This document shows positions 30,241 to 38,385 of a stretch of DNA of 64,000 nucleotides, in pieces. The stretch comes from Hyphomicrobiaceae bacterium (GTDB lineage Bacteria; Pseudomonadota; Alphaproteobacteria; Rhizobiales; Methyloligellaceae). Both the position numbers and the translations under genes were made by a program. Location: contig JALCBY010000007.1 of the NCBI GenBank assembly GCA_028066055.1, positions 1 to 64,000 of the forward strand. Reading direction: 5' to 3'. The notes under the pieces are model-generated. The model had not been told where the DNA came from. It worked only from the letters and a program-made list of their open reading frames with translations, and did no database searches. Positions within the stretch are counted from its first letter, which is position 1. Every line of letters starts with the position of its first letter.

Positions 30241-31122
30241 GTGAGCCGGATTGAAGACACAAGAGTATCAAGCCCGATCCCAGCACGCGCCGGGGTCGGG
30301 TTGAAGCCTGAACACTACTCCGAAATTCTGGAAACGCGTCCGGCCGTCGGCTGGTTCGAGGTGCATGCGGAGAACTATATGGGCGCCGGTGGCGCTCCGC
30401 ATCATTACCTGACGGCTATTCGCGAGCACTACCCGTTATCGGTCCATGGCGTCGGCCTTTCGATCGGCGCGGATGCCGCTCTGGACCTCAACCATCTCGC
30501 GGCCCTCAAACAGGTTTGCGATCGGTATGAACCGAGCCTCGTATCCGAGCATCTGGCCTGGTCGACCCATGACGGCGTCTACCTGAACGATCTTCTTCCT
30601 GTTCCCTATAACGCCGAAACGCAGGCACGCGTATGTGAGCATATTGACCAGGTTCAGGAGACGCTCGGGCGGCCCATGCTGCTGGAAAACCCCTCGACCT
30701 ATGTCAGGTTCGAAGGCAGCGACATGAGCGAGCTTGAGTTTTTGCGCGGGATCGTTGAGCGCACAGGTTGTGGCCTTCTGCTCGACGTCAACAATGTCCA
30801 TGTGTCGGCGACCAATCACGCCTATGACGCAGTCGCCTATATCGACGCTTTTCCCCACGAGCATGTCGGCGAGATCCATCTCGGCGGGCACGCGGACGAC
30901 GAAGGCGATGACGGCGAACCCTTGCTGATCGACGATCACGGCAGTGCCGTTGCTGACATCGTCTGGGGTCTCTACGCCCACACGATCTCCTGCTGCGGAC
31001 CCGTCCCGACACTCATCGAGTGGGATAACGATGTGCCCGAGTGGCGTGTTCTGATGGAAGAAGCGACGCAAGCCGACGCCGTTCTGTCCAAACCCGTCTT
31101 GCGCCATGTCGCGGCTGAGTGA
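30241..31122 (+). CDS. bufB: MNIO-family maturase (DUF692, BufB)
   Basis: Predicted multinuclear non-heme iron oxidase acting on cysteines of the upstream precursor; 293 aa. The GTG start lies 11 bases after bufA. TIM-barrel-like DUF692 features are clear: GVGLKPEHYSEIL, GWFEVHAENYMG, SVHGVGLSIG, LVSEHLAWS, LENPSTY, LLDVNNVHVSATNH, VGEIHLGGH and PTLIEWDND, which together supply the His, Glu and Asp ligands expected for the iron site. Its last 17 bases overlap the next gene, indicating translational coupling. The ribosome site before the GTG is weak. Confidence 0.93.
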   Translation: MSRIEDTRVSSPIPARAGVGLKPEHYSEILETRPAVGWFEVHAENYMGAGGAPHHYLTAIREHYPLSVHGVGLSIGADAALDLNHLAALKQVCDRYEPSLVSEHLAWSTHDGVYLNDLLPVPYNAETQARVCEHIDQVQETLGRPMLLENPSTYVRFEGSDMSELEFLRGIVERTGCGLLLDVNNVHVSATNHAYDAVAYIDAFPHEHVGEIHLGGHADDEGDDGEPLLIDDHGSAVADIVWGLYAHTISCCGPVPTLIEWDNDVPEWRVLMEEATQADAVLSKPVLRHVAAE

Positions 31123-31876
31123 AACCCAGACCGGGTTTGCCCATGCCGTACGCAACGCCGATGCGGCCGTGCCGGAAGGCGTGGTAAGCCATTTGCGTGA
31201 TAAGCCGCGCAAGCGCTTCGGCATCTATCGCAACAATGTCTATGTCAGCCTGATCAATGTTCTCGAAGGGCGCTTTCCTGTGGTTGCGCGCCTGCTGGGC
31301 GAGGAGTTCTTCAAGGCCACGGCCCGGGTTTTCGTCGAGCACCATCCACCCGCCTCTCCGGTGCTCATGCGCTATGGCGGCGCCTTTCCGGAATTTCTCG
31401 AAACGTTTGAGCCGGTCTCTGATCTGCCCTGGCTGCCGGACGTCGCGCGTCTCGAATGGGCGTGGAACCTTGCTTACCACGCAGCCGACCGCGATCCGAT
31501 CTCGCCCGAGGCGCTTGCCACGATCGATCCGGCCAGCGCGGACTCTCTGGTTTTCGAGCTGCACTCGGCGGTTCAGGTCGTTCGCTCGCCGTATCCGGTC
31601 GTGACCATCTGGAGCGAGAACAGCAAAGACAGGGAGCCAGGGCAGATCGATGCTGGCGCGGGCGGCGAAGATGGGCTTATTGTCAGGCCGGGAATCGCCG
31701 TGGATGTCCGTCACCTGCCGCCGGGCGGGGCGGCTTTTATAACGGCGCTGTCAGAGCGTAAGACGCTCGGTTCGGCGGCGGAGCGCGCGCTCGCCGAGGA
31801 TGAGTCATTCGATCTGCAGGCAAATCTCGGCGGGTTGATCGGCAGCGGCGCGGTTGTCGCGCTAGAAACCGCCTGA
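31106..31876 (+). CDS. bufC: MNIO partner protein (DUF2063, BufC)
   Basis: Putative partner that presents the precursor leader to the DUF692 enzyme, 256 aa. It opens with the DUF2063 segment FAHAVRNADAAVPEGVV and FGIYRNNVYVSLINVLEGRFP, followed by LLGEEFFKATARVFVEHHPP and LARLEWAWNLAYH-like text typical of the family's N-terminal helical domain; the C-terminal half is less conserved. In this family the C-terminal part is RRE-like and binds leader peptides (established for related MNIO partners). The ATG overlaps bufB by 17 bases. Confidence 0.9.
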   Translation: MSRLSETQTGFAHAVRNADAAVPEGVVSHLRDKPRKRFGIYRNNVYVSLINVLEGRFPVVARLLGEEFFKATARVFVEHHPPASPVLMRYGGAFPEFLETFEPVSDLPWLPDVARLEWAWNLAYHAADRDPISPEALATIDPASADSLVFELHSAVQVVRSPYPVVTIWSENSKDREPGQIDAGAGGEDGLIVRPGIAVDVRHLPPGGAAFITALSERKTLGSAAERALAEDESFDLQANLGGLIGSGAVVALETA

Positions 31877-31905
31877 ACAGGCACAAATCCAGGGGGCACA
31901 AAAAA

Positions 31906-32364
31906 ATGAGCAATCAATCCGGACTCGCAGGTCTGATCGTCTCGATCATCGATCTGTTCAAGAAAATACCGCACGACCTGATCGCGATCCTTTCCCGATT
32001 TGTCGTGGGCATGGTCTTCTGGCAATCGGGCCTGACCAAGATTGAAGGTTTTTCCATCAAGGCGTCGACCTTTTATCTCTTCGCCAATGATTTCAAGCTG
32101 CCATTCCTGCCGCCCGAAGTAGCGGCCTATATGGCGACTGCGGCGGAACTCACCTGTCCGATCCTGCTTTGGCTTGGGCTGGGCACACGCTTCGCCGCGC
32201 TGGCCTTGCTGATCATGACGCTTGTCATCGAGATTTTCGTCTTCCCGGGATCGTACGTCACGCACGGGCTGTGGGCGATCGGACTGCTGTATCTGATGAA
32301 ATACGGTCCCGGTGTGCTGTCGGCCGACCATTTCATCGCAAAGTCTCGCGGGTTGGCGGATTAG
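31906..32364 (+). CDS. DoxX-family membrane protein of the bufferin locus
   Basis: A 152-aa integral membrane protein with four hydrophobic helices (residues about 24-44, 68-90, 95-115 and 117-135) and the DoxX-like phrases LSRFVVGMVFWQSGLTKIEGF and ATAAELTCPILLWLGLGTRFAAL. AGGGGG-rich sequence lies shortly upstream of the ATG. DoxX proteins are the usual fourth gene in DUF2282/DUF692/DUF2063 operons; the role is unproven, with redox support of cysteine modification or export as the leading ideas. The gap to bufC is 29 bases, so it is probably in the same operon. Confidence 0.9.
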   Translation: MSNQSGLAGLIVSIIDLFKKIPHDLIAILSRFVVGMVFWQSGLTKIEGFSIKASTFYLFANDFKLPFLPPEVAAYMATAAELTCPILLWLGLGTRFAALALLIMTLVIEIFVFPGSYVTHGLWAIGLLYLMKYGPGVLSADHFIAKSRGLAD

Positions 32365-32398
32365 ACGCCCGCGGGCCTTTGTCCGAGAGCGTGACGGC

Positions 32399-34339
32399 GT
32401 GACCAGGAACACGCGACCATATGGAGAATGGGCGTCGCCCCTGTCTGCTGAAACAGTTGCGGGAAAGTCAAAACGATTTGGCGCGTTGCAGGCGGACGGC
32501 GGCAGTCTGTTCTGGTCGGAGAGCCGTCCGGACGAAGGCGGGCGCGGTGTCATCGTTCGTGCCGATGCTGGCGGGCGGGTAAACGATGTTCTCCCGCCAC
32601 CCTTTTCGGCGCGGTCGAAAGTGCATGAATATGGCGGTGGCGAGTTTCTGGCGGCAGACGGGCGCGTCTTTTTTGTCGACGCTGACACTCAGGATATCCA
32701 CGAACTGTTATCTGGTGACGTGCCGAGCCGCCTGACCAGCGAGAAGAGTACCCGTTTCGCGGATATGACGCTTGACGAGAGCCGGCGGAGGCTCATCGCC
32801 GTGGCCGAGCGGCACGACGAGGGTGTTCACGAGCCTGTGAATTTCATCGCGGCTGTTCCATTGCCGGGGACCGACAGTCCAAAAGGGCGTGCCACCTTGG
32901 TTTCGGGTGCGGATTTCTACGCGTCCCCGCGGATCAGTCCCGACGGGACCAGATTCGCGTGGCTCGCCTGGAACCTGCCGCATATGCCCTGGGAGAGTGC
33001 TGCACTGTTCGTTGCGGAGATCGACAAGGATGGGTCACCCGGACCGGCACAACAGATTGCGGGCGGTGAGAATGAGGCGGCGTTCCAGCCGGAGTGGGGC
33101 GGTGACGGTCATCTCTATTTCATCTCTGATGAGAGTGGCTGGGGGCGGCTGTGCGCCTGGGACGGCGAGAACGTTCGGGAAATCGTTGCGGCCGAGGCCG
33201 AACTGCTCAGGCCTCAATGGGTATTCGGCATGCAGTCCTACGCGCTTCTCGGCGACAGCACGGCGGTTGCGGCCTTCATTGAGGAAGGTGAGACGAAATG
33301 CGAGCTGATCGACCTTGGGACAGGCGAGGTTACGCCGCTTCCCGGCGGCTTGCGCTCAATCGATGCTCTTGCCCCTTTTGATGACAGCGTGGCGCTTATC
33401 GGTGCGAGCGATACGGCGGCACCTGCGGTGGTGTCAGTCAGCCACGACGGAGGTGCCACCGTACTTCAGAGTTCCAGCGACGATGTGCTCTCGCCGCAGG
33501 ACATTTCGGTTGGAGAGATTCTGAAATTTGAAGGTGCGGACGGCGTGCTTTACGCGCTGTACTACCCGCCTGCGAATTCCGGCCATTCACCGCCTCCCGG
33601 TGAGTTGCCGCCCACGATCATCCTTATTCACGGCGGGCCCACCGGCATGGCGGACAGGGGGCTCAAACTCAAGACGCAATTCTGGACGAGCCACGGGTTT
33701 GCCGTGTGCGATCTCGACTATTCCGGTAGTGCGGGATACGGGCGCGCCTATCGCGAAAGGTTGAATGGGCTGTGGGGCGTGCGCGATATCGAAGACGTCT
33801 CGTCACTTATACGCCACTTGTGCGAGGCCGGTCGCGCCGATTCGAACCGGCTGCTCATATCGGGCGGCAGCGCCGGGGGTTATACTGTGTTGATGGCGCT
33901 GGTGAAGCTCGACGCCTTTGCTGCGGGGGCCTGCAGCTATGCGGTTGCGGACCTGGCCCAACTCCAACGTTTTACGCATAAATTCGAAGCGGGATACCTG
34001 TACGGCCTCACCGGCACGACGCCGCAGACCTGTGATCCGGTTTTTGCCGAGCGCTCGCCGATCAACCACGCTGCGGAAATTTCGTCGCCGGTCATCTTCT
34101 TTCAGGGACTGGACGATCTGGTCGTGCCGCCCGCTCAGTCCCGCAAAATGGTGCAGACGCTGAGGAACCGGGGAGTTCCGGTCGCATACAAGGAGTTTGA
34201 GGGGGAAGGACACGGCTTCAGGCGCGCCGAGACCATCATCGATGTTCTGCAGAGTGAGTATGCGTTTTACGCACGTATCCTCGGGCTCGAACCGTCGGAA
34301 AGGCTGCCGGAGTTGCCACTGGACAACTGGAATCCCTGA
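32399..34339 (+). CDS. S9 family prolyl oligopeptidase / dipeptidyl aminopeptidase-like
   Basis: Predicted serine peptidase, 646 aa, with no signal peptide. The N-terminal two thirds look like a beta-propeller (repeats such as SPDGTRFAWLAWN and GGDGHLYFISDESGW). The C-terminal alpha/beta-hydrolase domain has ILIHGGPTG (oxyanion region), the nucleophile motif GGSAGGYTV, the Asp in GLDDLVVPP and the His in GEGHGF. I chose the GTG at 32399 because the upstream frame overlaps doxX with unlike sequence; the start remains uncertain. It begins 34 bases after doxX on the same strand, so it may be read from the bufferin promoter. The family also occurs as a stand-alone housekeeping peptidase. Confidence 0.85.
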   Translation: MTRNTRPYGEWASPLSAETVAGKSKRFGALQADGGSLFWSESRPDEGGRGVIVRADAGGRVNDVLPPPFSARSKVHEYGGGEFLAADGRVFFVDADTQDIHELLSGDVPSRLTSEKSTRFADMTLDESRRRLIAVAERHDEGVHEPVNFIAAVPLPGTDSPKGRATLVSGADFYASPRISPDGTRFAWLAWNLPHMPWESAALFVAEIDKDGSPGPAQQIAGGENEAAFQPEWGGDGHLYFISDESGWGRLCAWDGENVREIVAAEAELLRPQWVFGMQSYALLGDSTAVAAFIEEGETKCELIDLGTGEVTPLPGGLRSIDALAPFDDSVALIGASDTAAPAVVSVSHDGGATVLQSSSDDVLSPQDISVGEILKFEGADGVLYALYYPPANSGHSPPPGELPPTIILIHGGPTGMADRGLKLKTQFWTSHGFAVCDLDYSGSAGYGRAYRERLNGLWGVRDIEDVSSLIRHLCEAGRADSNRLLISGGSAGGYTVLMALVKLDAFAAGACSYAVADLAQLQRFTHKFEAGYLYGLTGTTPQTCDPVFAERSPINHAAEISSPVIFFQGLDDLVVPPAQSRKMVQTLRNRGVPVAYKEFEGEGHGFRRAETIIDVLQSEYAFYARILGLEPSERLPELPLDNWNP

Positions 34340-34346
34340 ATTTGAA

Positions 34347-34384
34347 GAGCGGGCGCTCCCGATCAAGAGAACACCCGCCCGTTC
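34347..34384. terminator. Shared hairpin between convergent genes
   Basis: Nine-base stem (GAGCGGGCG pairing with CGCCCGTTC, one G-T pair) around a 20-base loop. It lies between the stop of the S9 peptidase gene and the stop of the convergent small heat-shock gene. There is no long T run on either side, so it is a weak or bidirectional terminator at best. Confidence 0.45.
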
Positions 34385-34411
34385 AGGATGTAAGAGAGAT
34401 TTTGAGAGGTC

Positions 34412-34873
34412 TCAGACTTCAGCCTGGTTCTCGATGACCTTGGCTTTGCCGCCACCATTGATCTCAATGCTGCGCGGTTTCATCGCCTCCGGCAGCTCGC
34501 GAACAAGATCGATGTGGAGCAAACCATTCTCCAGGTTGGCGCCCTTGACCTCAACGTGATCCGCCAGCTGGAAGCGGCGCTCGAAGGTACGGGTGGCAAT
34601 GCCGCGATGCAGATAGTCAGTTTCTTCCGGCTTCTCGCCGCGTTCGCCGCGAACCGTGACCGAGCTCTCCTTGACCTCGATGTTGAGGTCTTCCTCGCCG
34701 AAACCGGCGACAGCCATCGAAATGCGGTACTCGTTTTCGCCGCGCCGCTCGATATTGTAAGGCGGGTAGGTCGGTGCGTCTCCGTCGACCGATGCAAGCG
34801 AGTCGAACACCGACGCCAGACGATCGAAACCAACGGTAGAACGATAAAGGGGTGTTAGGTCGAAATGCCTCAT
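34412..34873 (-). CDS. Small heat-shock protein (Hsp20/IbpA class)
   Basis: ATP-independent holdase of the alpha-crystallin family, 153 aa. The start MRHFDLTPLYRSTVGFDRL is typical of rhizobial IbpA-like class A proteins. The alpha-crystallin domain spans about residues 35-130 (YRISMAVAGFGEEDLNIEV, GERGEKPEETDYLHRGIA, FERRFQLADHV, GLLHIDL). A short tail contains an I-x-I-like RSIEI. The ATG at 34873 has AAGGAGA 7 bases upstream; a GTG one codon earlier is unlikely. The leader looks like a ROSE RNA thermometer preceded by an RpoH-type promoter, so expression should rise on heat shock at both transcription and translation. Confidence 0.95.
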   Translation of the reverse strand: MRHFDLTPLYRSTVGFDRLASVFDSLASVDGDAPTYPPYNIERRGENEYRISMAVAGFGEEDLNIEVKESSVTVRGERGEKPEETDYLHRGIATRTFERRFQLADHVEVKGANLENGLLHIDLVRELPEAMKPRSIEINGGGKAKVIENQAEV

Positions 34874-34968
34874 CACACATTCTCCTTCTGAAGCAACATG
34901 CGTTCCGGGCCCGCCGTCATGGCCAGGCCCAATCCAAGTTTTCGCGCACCCTCGCTAGGCATGCGCAT
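34874..34968 (-). promoter_or_regulatory. ROSE-like RNA thermometer in the hsp20 5' leader
   Basis: The roughly 95-base leader ends with CATGTTGCTTC (minus strand, about 34890-34900), then a short loop and the Shine-Dalgarno AAGGAGA (34881-34887). TTGCT facing AGGAG across a short loop is the conserved 3' hairpin of ROSE elements, which mask the ribosome site at low temperature in alphaproteobacterial small heat-shock genes. A GGGCCCGG stretch further upstream could form another stem. The motif and position are seen; melting behaviour is inferred. Confidence 0.7.
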
Positions 34969-34974
34969 ACTCGG

Positions 34975-35003
34975 AATATGGTGTGTGTTCCGTCCGATTC
35001 AAG
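34975..35003 (-). promoter_or_regulatory. RpoH (sigma-32)-type promoter of the hsp20 gene
   Basis: On the minus strand, CTTGAA (34998-35003) and CATATT (34975-34980) are separated by exactly 17 bases, close to the alphaproteobacterial sigma-32 pattern CTTG-N17/18-CYTATAT. The predicted start of transcription near 34968 leaves a leader of about 95 bases, the right size for a ROSE element. Confidence 0.7.
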
Positions 35004-35136
35004 AGGAGCTAACGGATTGAGTTACATGGGTTTAATGAGGAACCTTTGTGGCCGCGCAGAGGCTTGATATAACGGGCAATATCAGCGCCGGCTGCAACCG
35101 GCATTCGCGCCAGACCTTGAAAGACGCTGCTGCTCT

Positions 35137-36099
35137 ATGACGCTTGTTGGCATTCCCCGCAATCCCGTACCGGCGGGGGCCGAACCCGGTACGCTCACAG
35201 CTTATGATGGCACCGAGTTGCGCTATGCCCGGTGGAAACCGCCGGCCCAAGGGCGCAAAGGAACGGTGTGCCTTTTCGGCGGTCGCGGCGAATTCATTGA
35301 AAAATACTTCGAGACGGTTTCGGACCTGCGCCAGCGGGGGTTCGCGGTTGCCACAATGGACTGGCGCGGCCAGGGCGGCTCCGCGCGCTCCCTGCGGAAT
35401 CCACGCAAAGGACATGTGGAGGATTTTGCACAATATGAACGCGATCTCGCGCAGTTCGTGAGTGAAGTCGTGCTGCCGGATTGTCCGCCTCCCTACTATG
35501 CGCTGGCCCACTCGATGGGTGGAAATATTCTCATACGCGCCGCGTGTATGCGTGACTGCTGGTTTGACCGCATGGTGTTCGTCTCGCCGATGGTCGGGCT
35601 GGCGGGTCCGGCATCCTCTTTGGCTCTGACGAGTACGCTGTCTCAATTGGCCGTTTTTTTTGGTCTTGGCGATCTCTATGTTCCGGGCGGGTCGAACGAA
35701 ATTTCCGGAACCGCTCCGTTCGATGGAAACCCGAGGACATCTGACCGGCGCCGGTATCAGCGTAACCGTCTGATCCTGGAAGCCGCACCCCAGCTCGGCA
35801 TTGCCGCGCCAACCATTGCGTGGTTGCGCGCCGCGACGGCGTCGATGCAGGAAATCAACTCTTTCGGGTTTCCACCGCGCGTTCATGTCCCGGTGCTGAT
35901 GATCGCAGCGGGAGACGACAAGATCGTGTCGAACAGGGCCATCGATGAACTCGCGCTTCAGCTGAAGGCAGGCGATCGAATTGTGATTGACGGCGGACGC
36001 CACGAACTGCTGCAGGAACGTGAGGCGATCCGGGAGTCGGTGTGGGCGGCGTTTGATGCGTTCGTCCCGGGTGGAACCAAGGTGGCGTCAGCCGCGTAA
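35137..36099 (+). CDS. Alpha/beta hydrolase, lysophospholipase L2 (PldB)-like
   Basis: Soluble alpha/beta-fold hydrolase of 320 aa. Visible features: LFGGRGEFIEKY (oxyanion-loop region), MDWRGQGGSAR, the nucleophile elbow ALAHSMGGN with Ser126, IAAGDDKIVSN with the acid, and DGGRHELLQE with the catalytic His. The spacing fits the PldB/monoacylglycerol-lipase group. Substrate is uncertain: lysophospholipids or other esters. The gene stands alone on the plus strand and its last 12 bases overlap the end of the convergent hisN. ATG at 35137; the ribosome site is weak. Confidence 0.88.
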   Translation: MTLVGIPRNPVPAGAEPGTLTAYDGTELRYARWKPPAQGRKGTVCLFGGRGEFIEKYFETVSDLRQRGFAVATMDWRGQGGSARSLRNPRKGHVEDFAQYERDLAQFVSEVVLPDCPPPYYALAHSMGGNILIRAACMRDCWFDRMVFVSPMVGLAGPASSLALTSTLSQLAVFFGLGDLYVPGGSNEISGTAPFDGNPRTSDRRRYQRNRLILEAAPQLGIAAPTIAWLRAATASMQEINSFGFPPRVHVPVLMIAAGDDKIVSNRAIDELALQLKAGDRIVIDGGRHELLQEREAIRESVWAAFDAFVPGGTKVASAA

Positions 36100-36891
36100 G
36101 ACCTTCAGGACGTCATCCCTCAGATCACGATCGCCGCACGCGACGGCATGGCCGCCCTGAGCTGCCGCGCCACCGTCCCAGCTCGTGACGCATCCACCGG
36201 CGCGCTCGATGATCGGGATCAGCGGCGCAATGTCATAAGGGGCAAGGCCCGACTCGACAATGAGGTCGATATGTCCGGCGGCAAGCAGGCAGTATGCGTA
36301 ACAATCGCCGCCGAACAAACGCATGCGCACCTGTTCACTGAGAATGTCAAACCGCTCCTTGTCGTCCGCCGTCGCGAACAGGTCAGGACTGGGAGTCGTC
36401 AGAAGGGCATTGCCCAGCGTTGAACAGGCGCGCGTTGATATGATTTGTTCGCCATCGCGGTTGCGATAGTGAGCGGTATCGCGACCGCTCCAGAAGCGCT
36501 CACCCGTGTAGGGCTGGTTCATCAGGCCAAGAAGCGGTTTGCCATCTCGGCTCAATCCAATCAACGTACCCCATGTCGGCAGGCCGGCGATAAAAGGGCG
36601 GGTGCCGTCGATCGGGTCGATTATCCAGCAGAATTCCGCGTCCGAAACATCTCCGCCAAACTCCTCTCCGGCCACCGCGTGCTCTGGCCATGCCGCAGCA
36701 ATCTCCGCGCGAATCACTTCTTCGACTTCCCGGTCTGCGGCGGTCACCGGGTCGTATCCGTCTCCGTCCGATTTGTCTTCTACGGAATATTCAGAGCGGA
36801 AATATCGCAAAACCGTCTCCTCCGTTGCGTCCGCCAACCGGTGCGCAAAAGCCAGATAGGTTTCAAATTCATCTCGCCCGATGTCAGCCAT
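36088..36891 (-). CDS. hisN: Histidinol-phosphatase, inositol monophosphatase family (HisN-type)
   Basis: Mg-dependent phosphatase of the IMPase fold, 267 aa from the ATG at 36891; in this subgroup it removes phosphate from histidinol phosphate in histidine synthesis. Metal-binding residues are visible in AGEEFGG, WIIDPIDGTRPFI and APYDIAPLIPIIERAGG. The DGTRPFIAGLPTWGTLIG phrase is closer to HisN than to SuhB proper, but the two are hard to separate by eye. The frame continues 43 codons upstream with no membrane or family sequence, so that part is not counted. A suhB-type small RNA gene lies upstream in the opposite orientation. Confidence 0.85.
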   Translation of the reverse strand: MADIGRDEFETYLAFAHRLADATEETVLRYFRSEYSVEDKSDGDGYDPVTAADREVEEVIRAEIAAAWPEHAVAGEEFGGDVSDAEFCWIIDPIDGTRPFIAGLPTWGTLIGLSRDGKPLLGLMNQPYTGERFWSGRDTAHYRNRDGEQIISTRACSTLGNALLTTPSPDLFATADDKERFDILSEQVRMRLFGGDCYAYCLLAAGHIDLIVESGLAPYDIAPLIPIIERAGGCVTSWDGGAAAQGGHAVACGDRDLRDDVLKVLRG

Positions 36892-37054
36892 TGCTGCGGA
36901 TTTCCGTTCGGAGTTACAACTGGTTAACAGCCTCGACGCACAGGATTTACGGCGTATACGGAGATTGCGTCCTTCTGTATCCGGGGGCACATTGCGCCAA
37001 CTGTGGCAATTGCGCACCAATTGATCGCATTATTTCTTAACAGTCGTTAACGAT

Positions 37055-37084
37055 CTTGAAATTTGTGCGCCGCAATGACATATT
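37055..37084 (+). promoter_or_regulatory. Sigma-70-like promoter of the suhB-type sRNA
   Basis: CTTGAA (37055-37060) and CATATT (37079-37084) with an 18-base spacer, close to the alphaproteobacterial housekeeping consensus CTTGAC-N17-CTATAT. The predicted start is near 37091. A TTAA-N6-TTAA pair just upstream (37037-37050) is one base short of the CtrA spacing. Confidence 0.55.
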
Positions 37085-37090
37085 GTTGCA

Positions 37091-37190
37091 ACGCGGTAGG
37101 GCATCACGTTATGCCGTGCCGCTGCCCTTTTTGGGCGTTTCCTCCCTTAGACTTGGGCCGCCCGGCATGCTCTGGCGGCCCTTTTTTCTT
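37091..37190 (+). ncRNA. suhB/MmgR (alpha-r8)-type small RNA
   Basis: About 100-base transcript unit with its own promoter and a strong Rho-independent terminator. The 5' part folds as GGCAT-loop-ATGCC (about 37111-37125). An unpaired T/C-rich segment containing TTTCCTCCC (37138-37146), able to pair with ribosome sites, separates it from the terminator stem GGGCCGCC/GGCGGCCC (37155-37162 and 37174-37181), followed by six Ts. Two hairpins with a CUCC linker, and location beside an inositol-monophosphatase-family gene on the other strand, match what I recall of the suhB motif/MmgR family, a regulator of polyhydroxybutyrate metabolism in Sinorhizobium. Identity needs a covariance-model search. 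Confidence 0.65.
37155..37187 (+). terminator. Rho-independent terminator of the sRNA
   Basis: Perfect 8-bp GC stem (37155-37162 with 37174-37181), an 11-base loop and TTTTTT directly after. No protein gene on the plus strand ends nearby, which is itself evidence for a non-coding transcript here. Confidence 0.85.
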
Positions 37191-37217
37191 TCTTGATTGC
37201 GCGGCTCTGCCGACCGT

Positions 37218-38120
37218 TCACTCGGCGGCAATGCGTGGCGTATCGAAAAGCGACCAGGCTATTTCGGTCATGGTTTGCGTGAGCCGTTCCATGTCGCGCC
37301 GCAGATGCTCGAAGTTCGCGTTACGCTTGTATGTGGTCTCATCCATGTAGAGGGCGCGGTTGACCTCGATCTGAAGCGCATGGCGCTGCCTTGAGGGGCG
37401 ACCGTAGTGTTCGGTGATGAAACCGCCCGCATACGGCTTGTTGAAGGTCACCACATATCCCATCGCTTTAAGCTGTTCCGCCACCAGGCGCGTGAACTCC
37501 GGGCTGCAGGAGGTTGAGAAGCGGTCGCCCAGAACGAAATCGGGGCGGATCCCGTCCGCCTCGTACAGCGGGTTCGATGGCATCGAATGACAGTCAATCA
37601 GCACCGCTATGCCGAACGTGTCGGCGCATCCGTCCATCAGTCCGCCCAAAGCCGCGTGGTATGGCTTGTAGAGATCGCTGATGCGCGACAATGCGACACC
37701 GAGACTGAGCGGTTCGCGATAGATTTCTTCCGAATCGGCAACGACCCTGGCAATGGTTCCCAGCCCGCCGACGACACGGACCGACTGGGTGTTTGCGTAG
37801 CGCGGCAATGTTTCCGTGATCAGGGCCGGATCAAGTTCATAAGGCTCACGGTTGACGTCCAGATAGGCGCGGGGGAAGTGCGCGTGCATCAGTGGTGCGC
37901 CATGGGCGACGACCGGTGCGAACAACTGTTCGACAAATGTGTCTTCCGAACGGCGAAGGTCGGGGAGATCCAGCCGGGATGCATCCAGGAATTTTTCGAG
38001 ATAGACGCGGCCACTGTGCGGTGAGTTGAAAATAAGCGGAGCGGTTTGTTTCGGTGGTTCGAGGATTTCGAAGGCCGGATCAAAATCATCTCTGATCACA
38101 GCCGTGTCACGCTTACTCAT
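37218..38120 (-). CDS. N-formylglutamate amidohydrolase family protein (first copy)
   Basis: Zinc hydrolase of the FGase fold, 300 aa from the ATG at 38120; family members release formate from N-formylglutamate in histidine degradation. Motifs: IFNSPHSGRVY (metal-binding His region), LRRSEDTFVEQLF, AYLDVNREPYELDP, VLIDCHSMPSNP and ALQIEVNRALYMDE. AGGA lies 10 bases before the start; an upstream extension of 47 codons has unlike sequence. No other hut genes are in the window, so its physiological substrate may differ. A second, divergent FGase-family gene is at 50734. Confidence 0.88.
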   Translation of the reverse strand: MSKRDTAVIRDDFDPAFEILEPPKQTAPLIFNSPHSGRVYLEKFLDASRLDLPDLRRSEDTFVEQLFAPVVAHGAPLMHAHFPRAYLDVNREPYELDPALITETLPRYANTQSVRVVGGLGTIARVVADSEEIYREPLSLGVALSRISDLYKPYHAALGGLMDGCADTFGIAVLIDCHSMPSNPLYEADGIRPDFVLGDRFSTSCSPEFTRLVAEQLKAMGYVVTFNKPYAGGFITEHYGRPSRQRHALQIEVNRALYMDETTYKRNANFEHLRRDMERLTQTMTEIAWSLFDTPRIAAE

Positions 38121-38385
38121 GGCGAACCGTTTTCCTGCTCTGCTGAACAATTTCTTGATCACGAGCGCCCCCGCTGAATCCTTGGATGGACTGTGCCAAG
38201 GCTCGTTCATGGAGTCCAGCACACCCACCGGATTTTTCATGTCAATTTGCCCGGAAGGCACAATCTGATTTTTTTATCCTGCCAGCTTATTCATTTTGGC
38301 TATGGACCATTCGGCGACGACGCGTTTACGAATTGCCCACGAAATTGCCGTGTAATGTCGGCTAAACGGCTATAAGGGCGGTGAT

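Noticed and set aside
37037-37050. TTAA-N6-TTAA resembling a CtrA site upstream of the sRNA
   Set aside because: Spacing is 6 rather than the 7 bases of the consensus; kept only as a remark.
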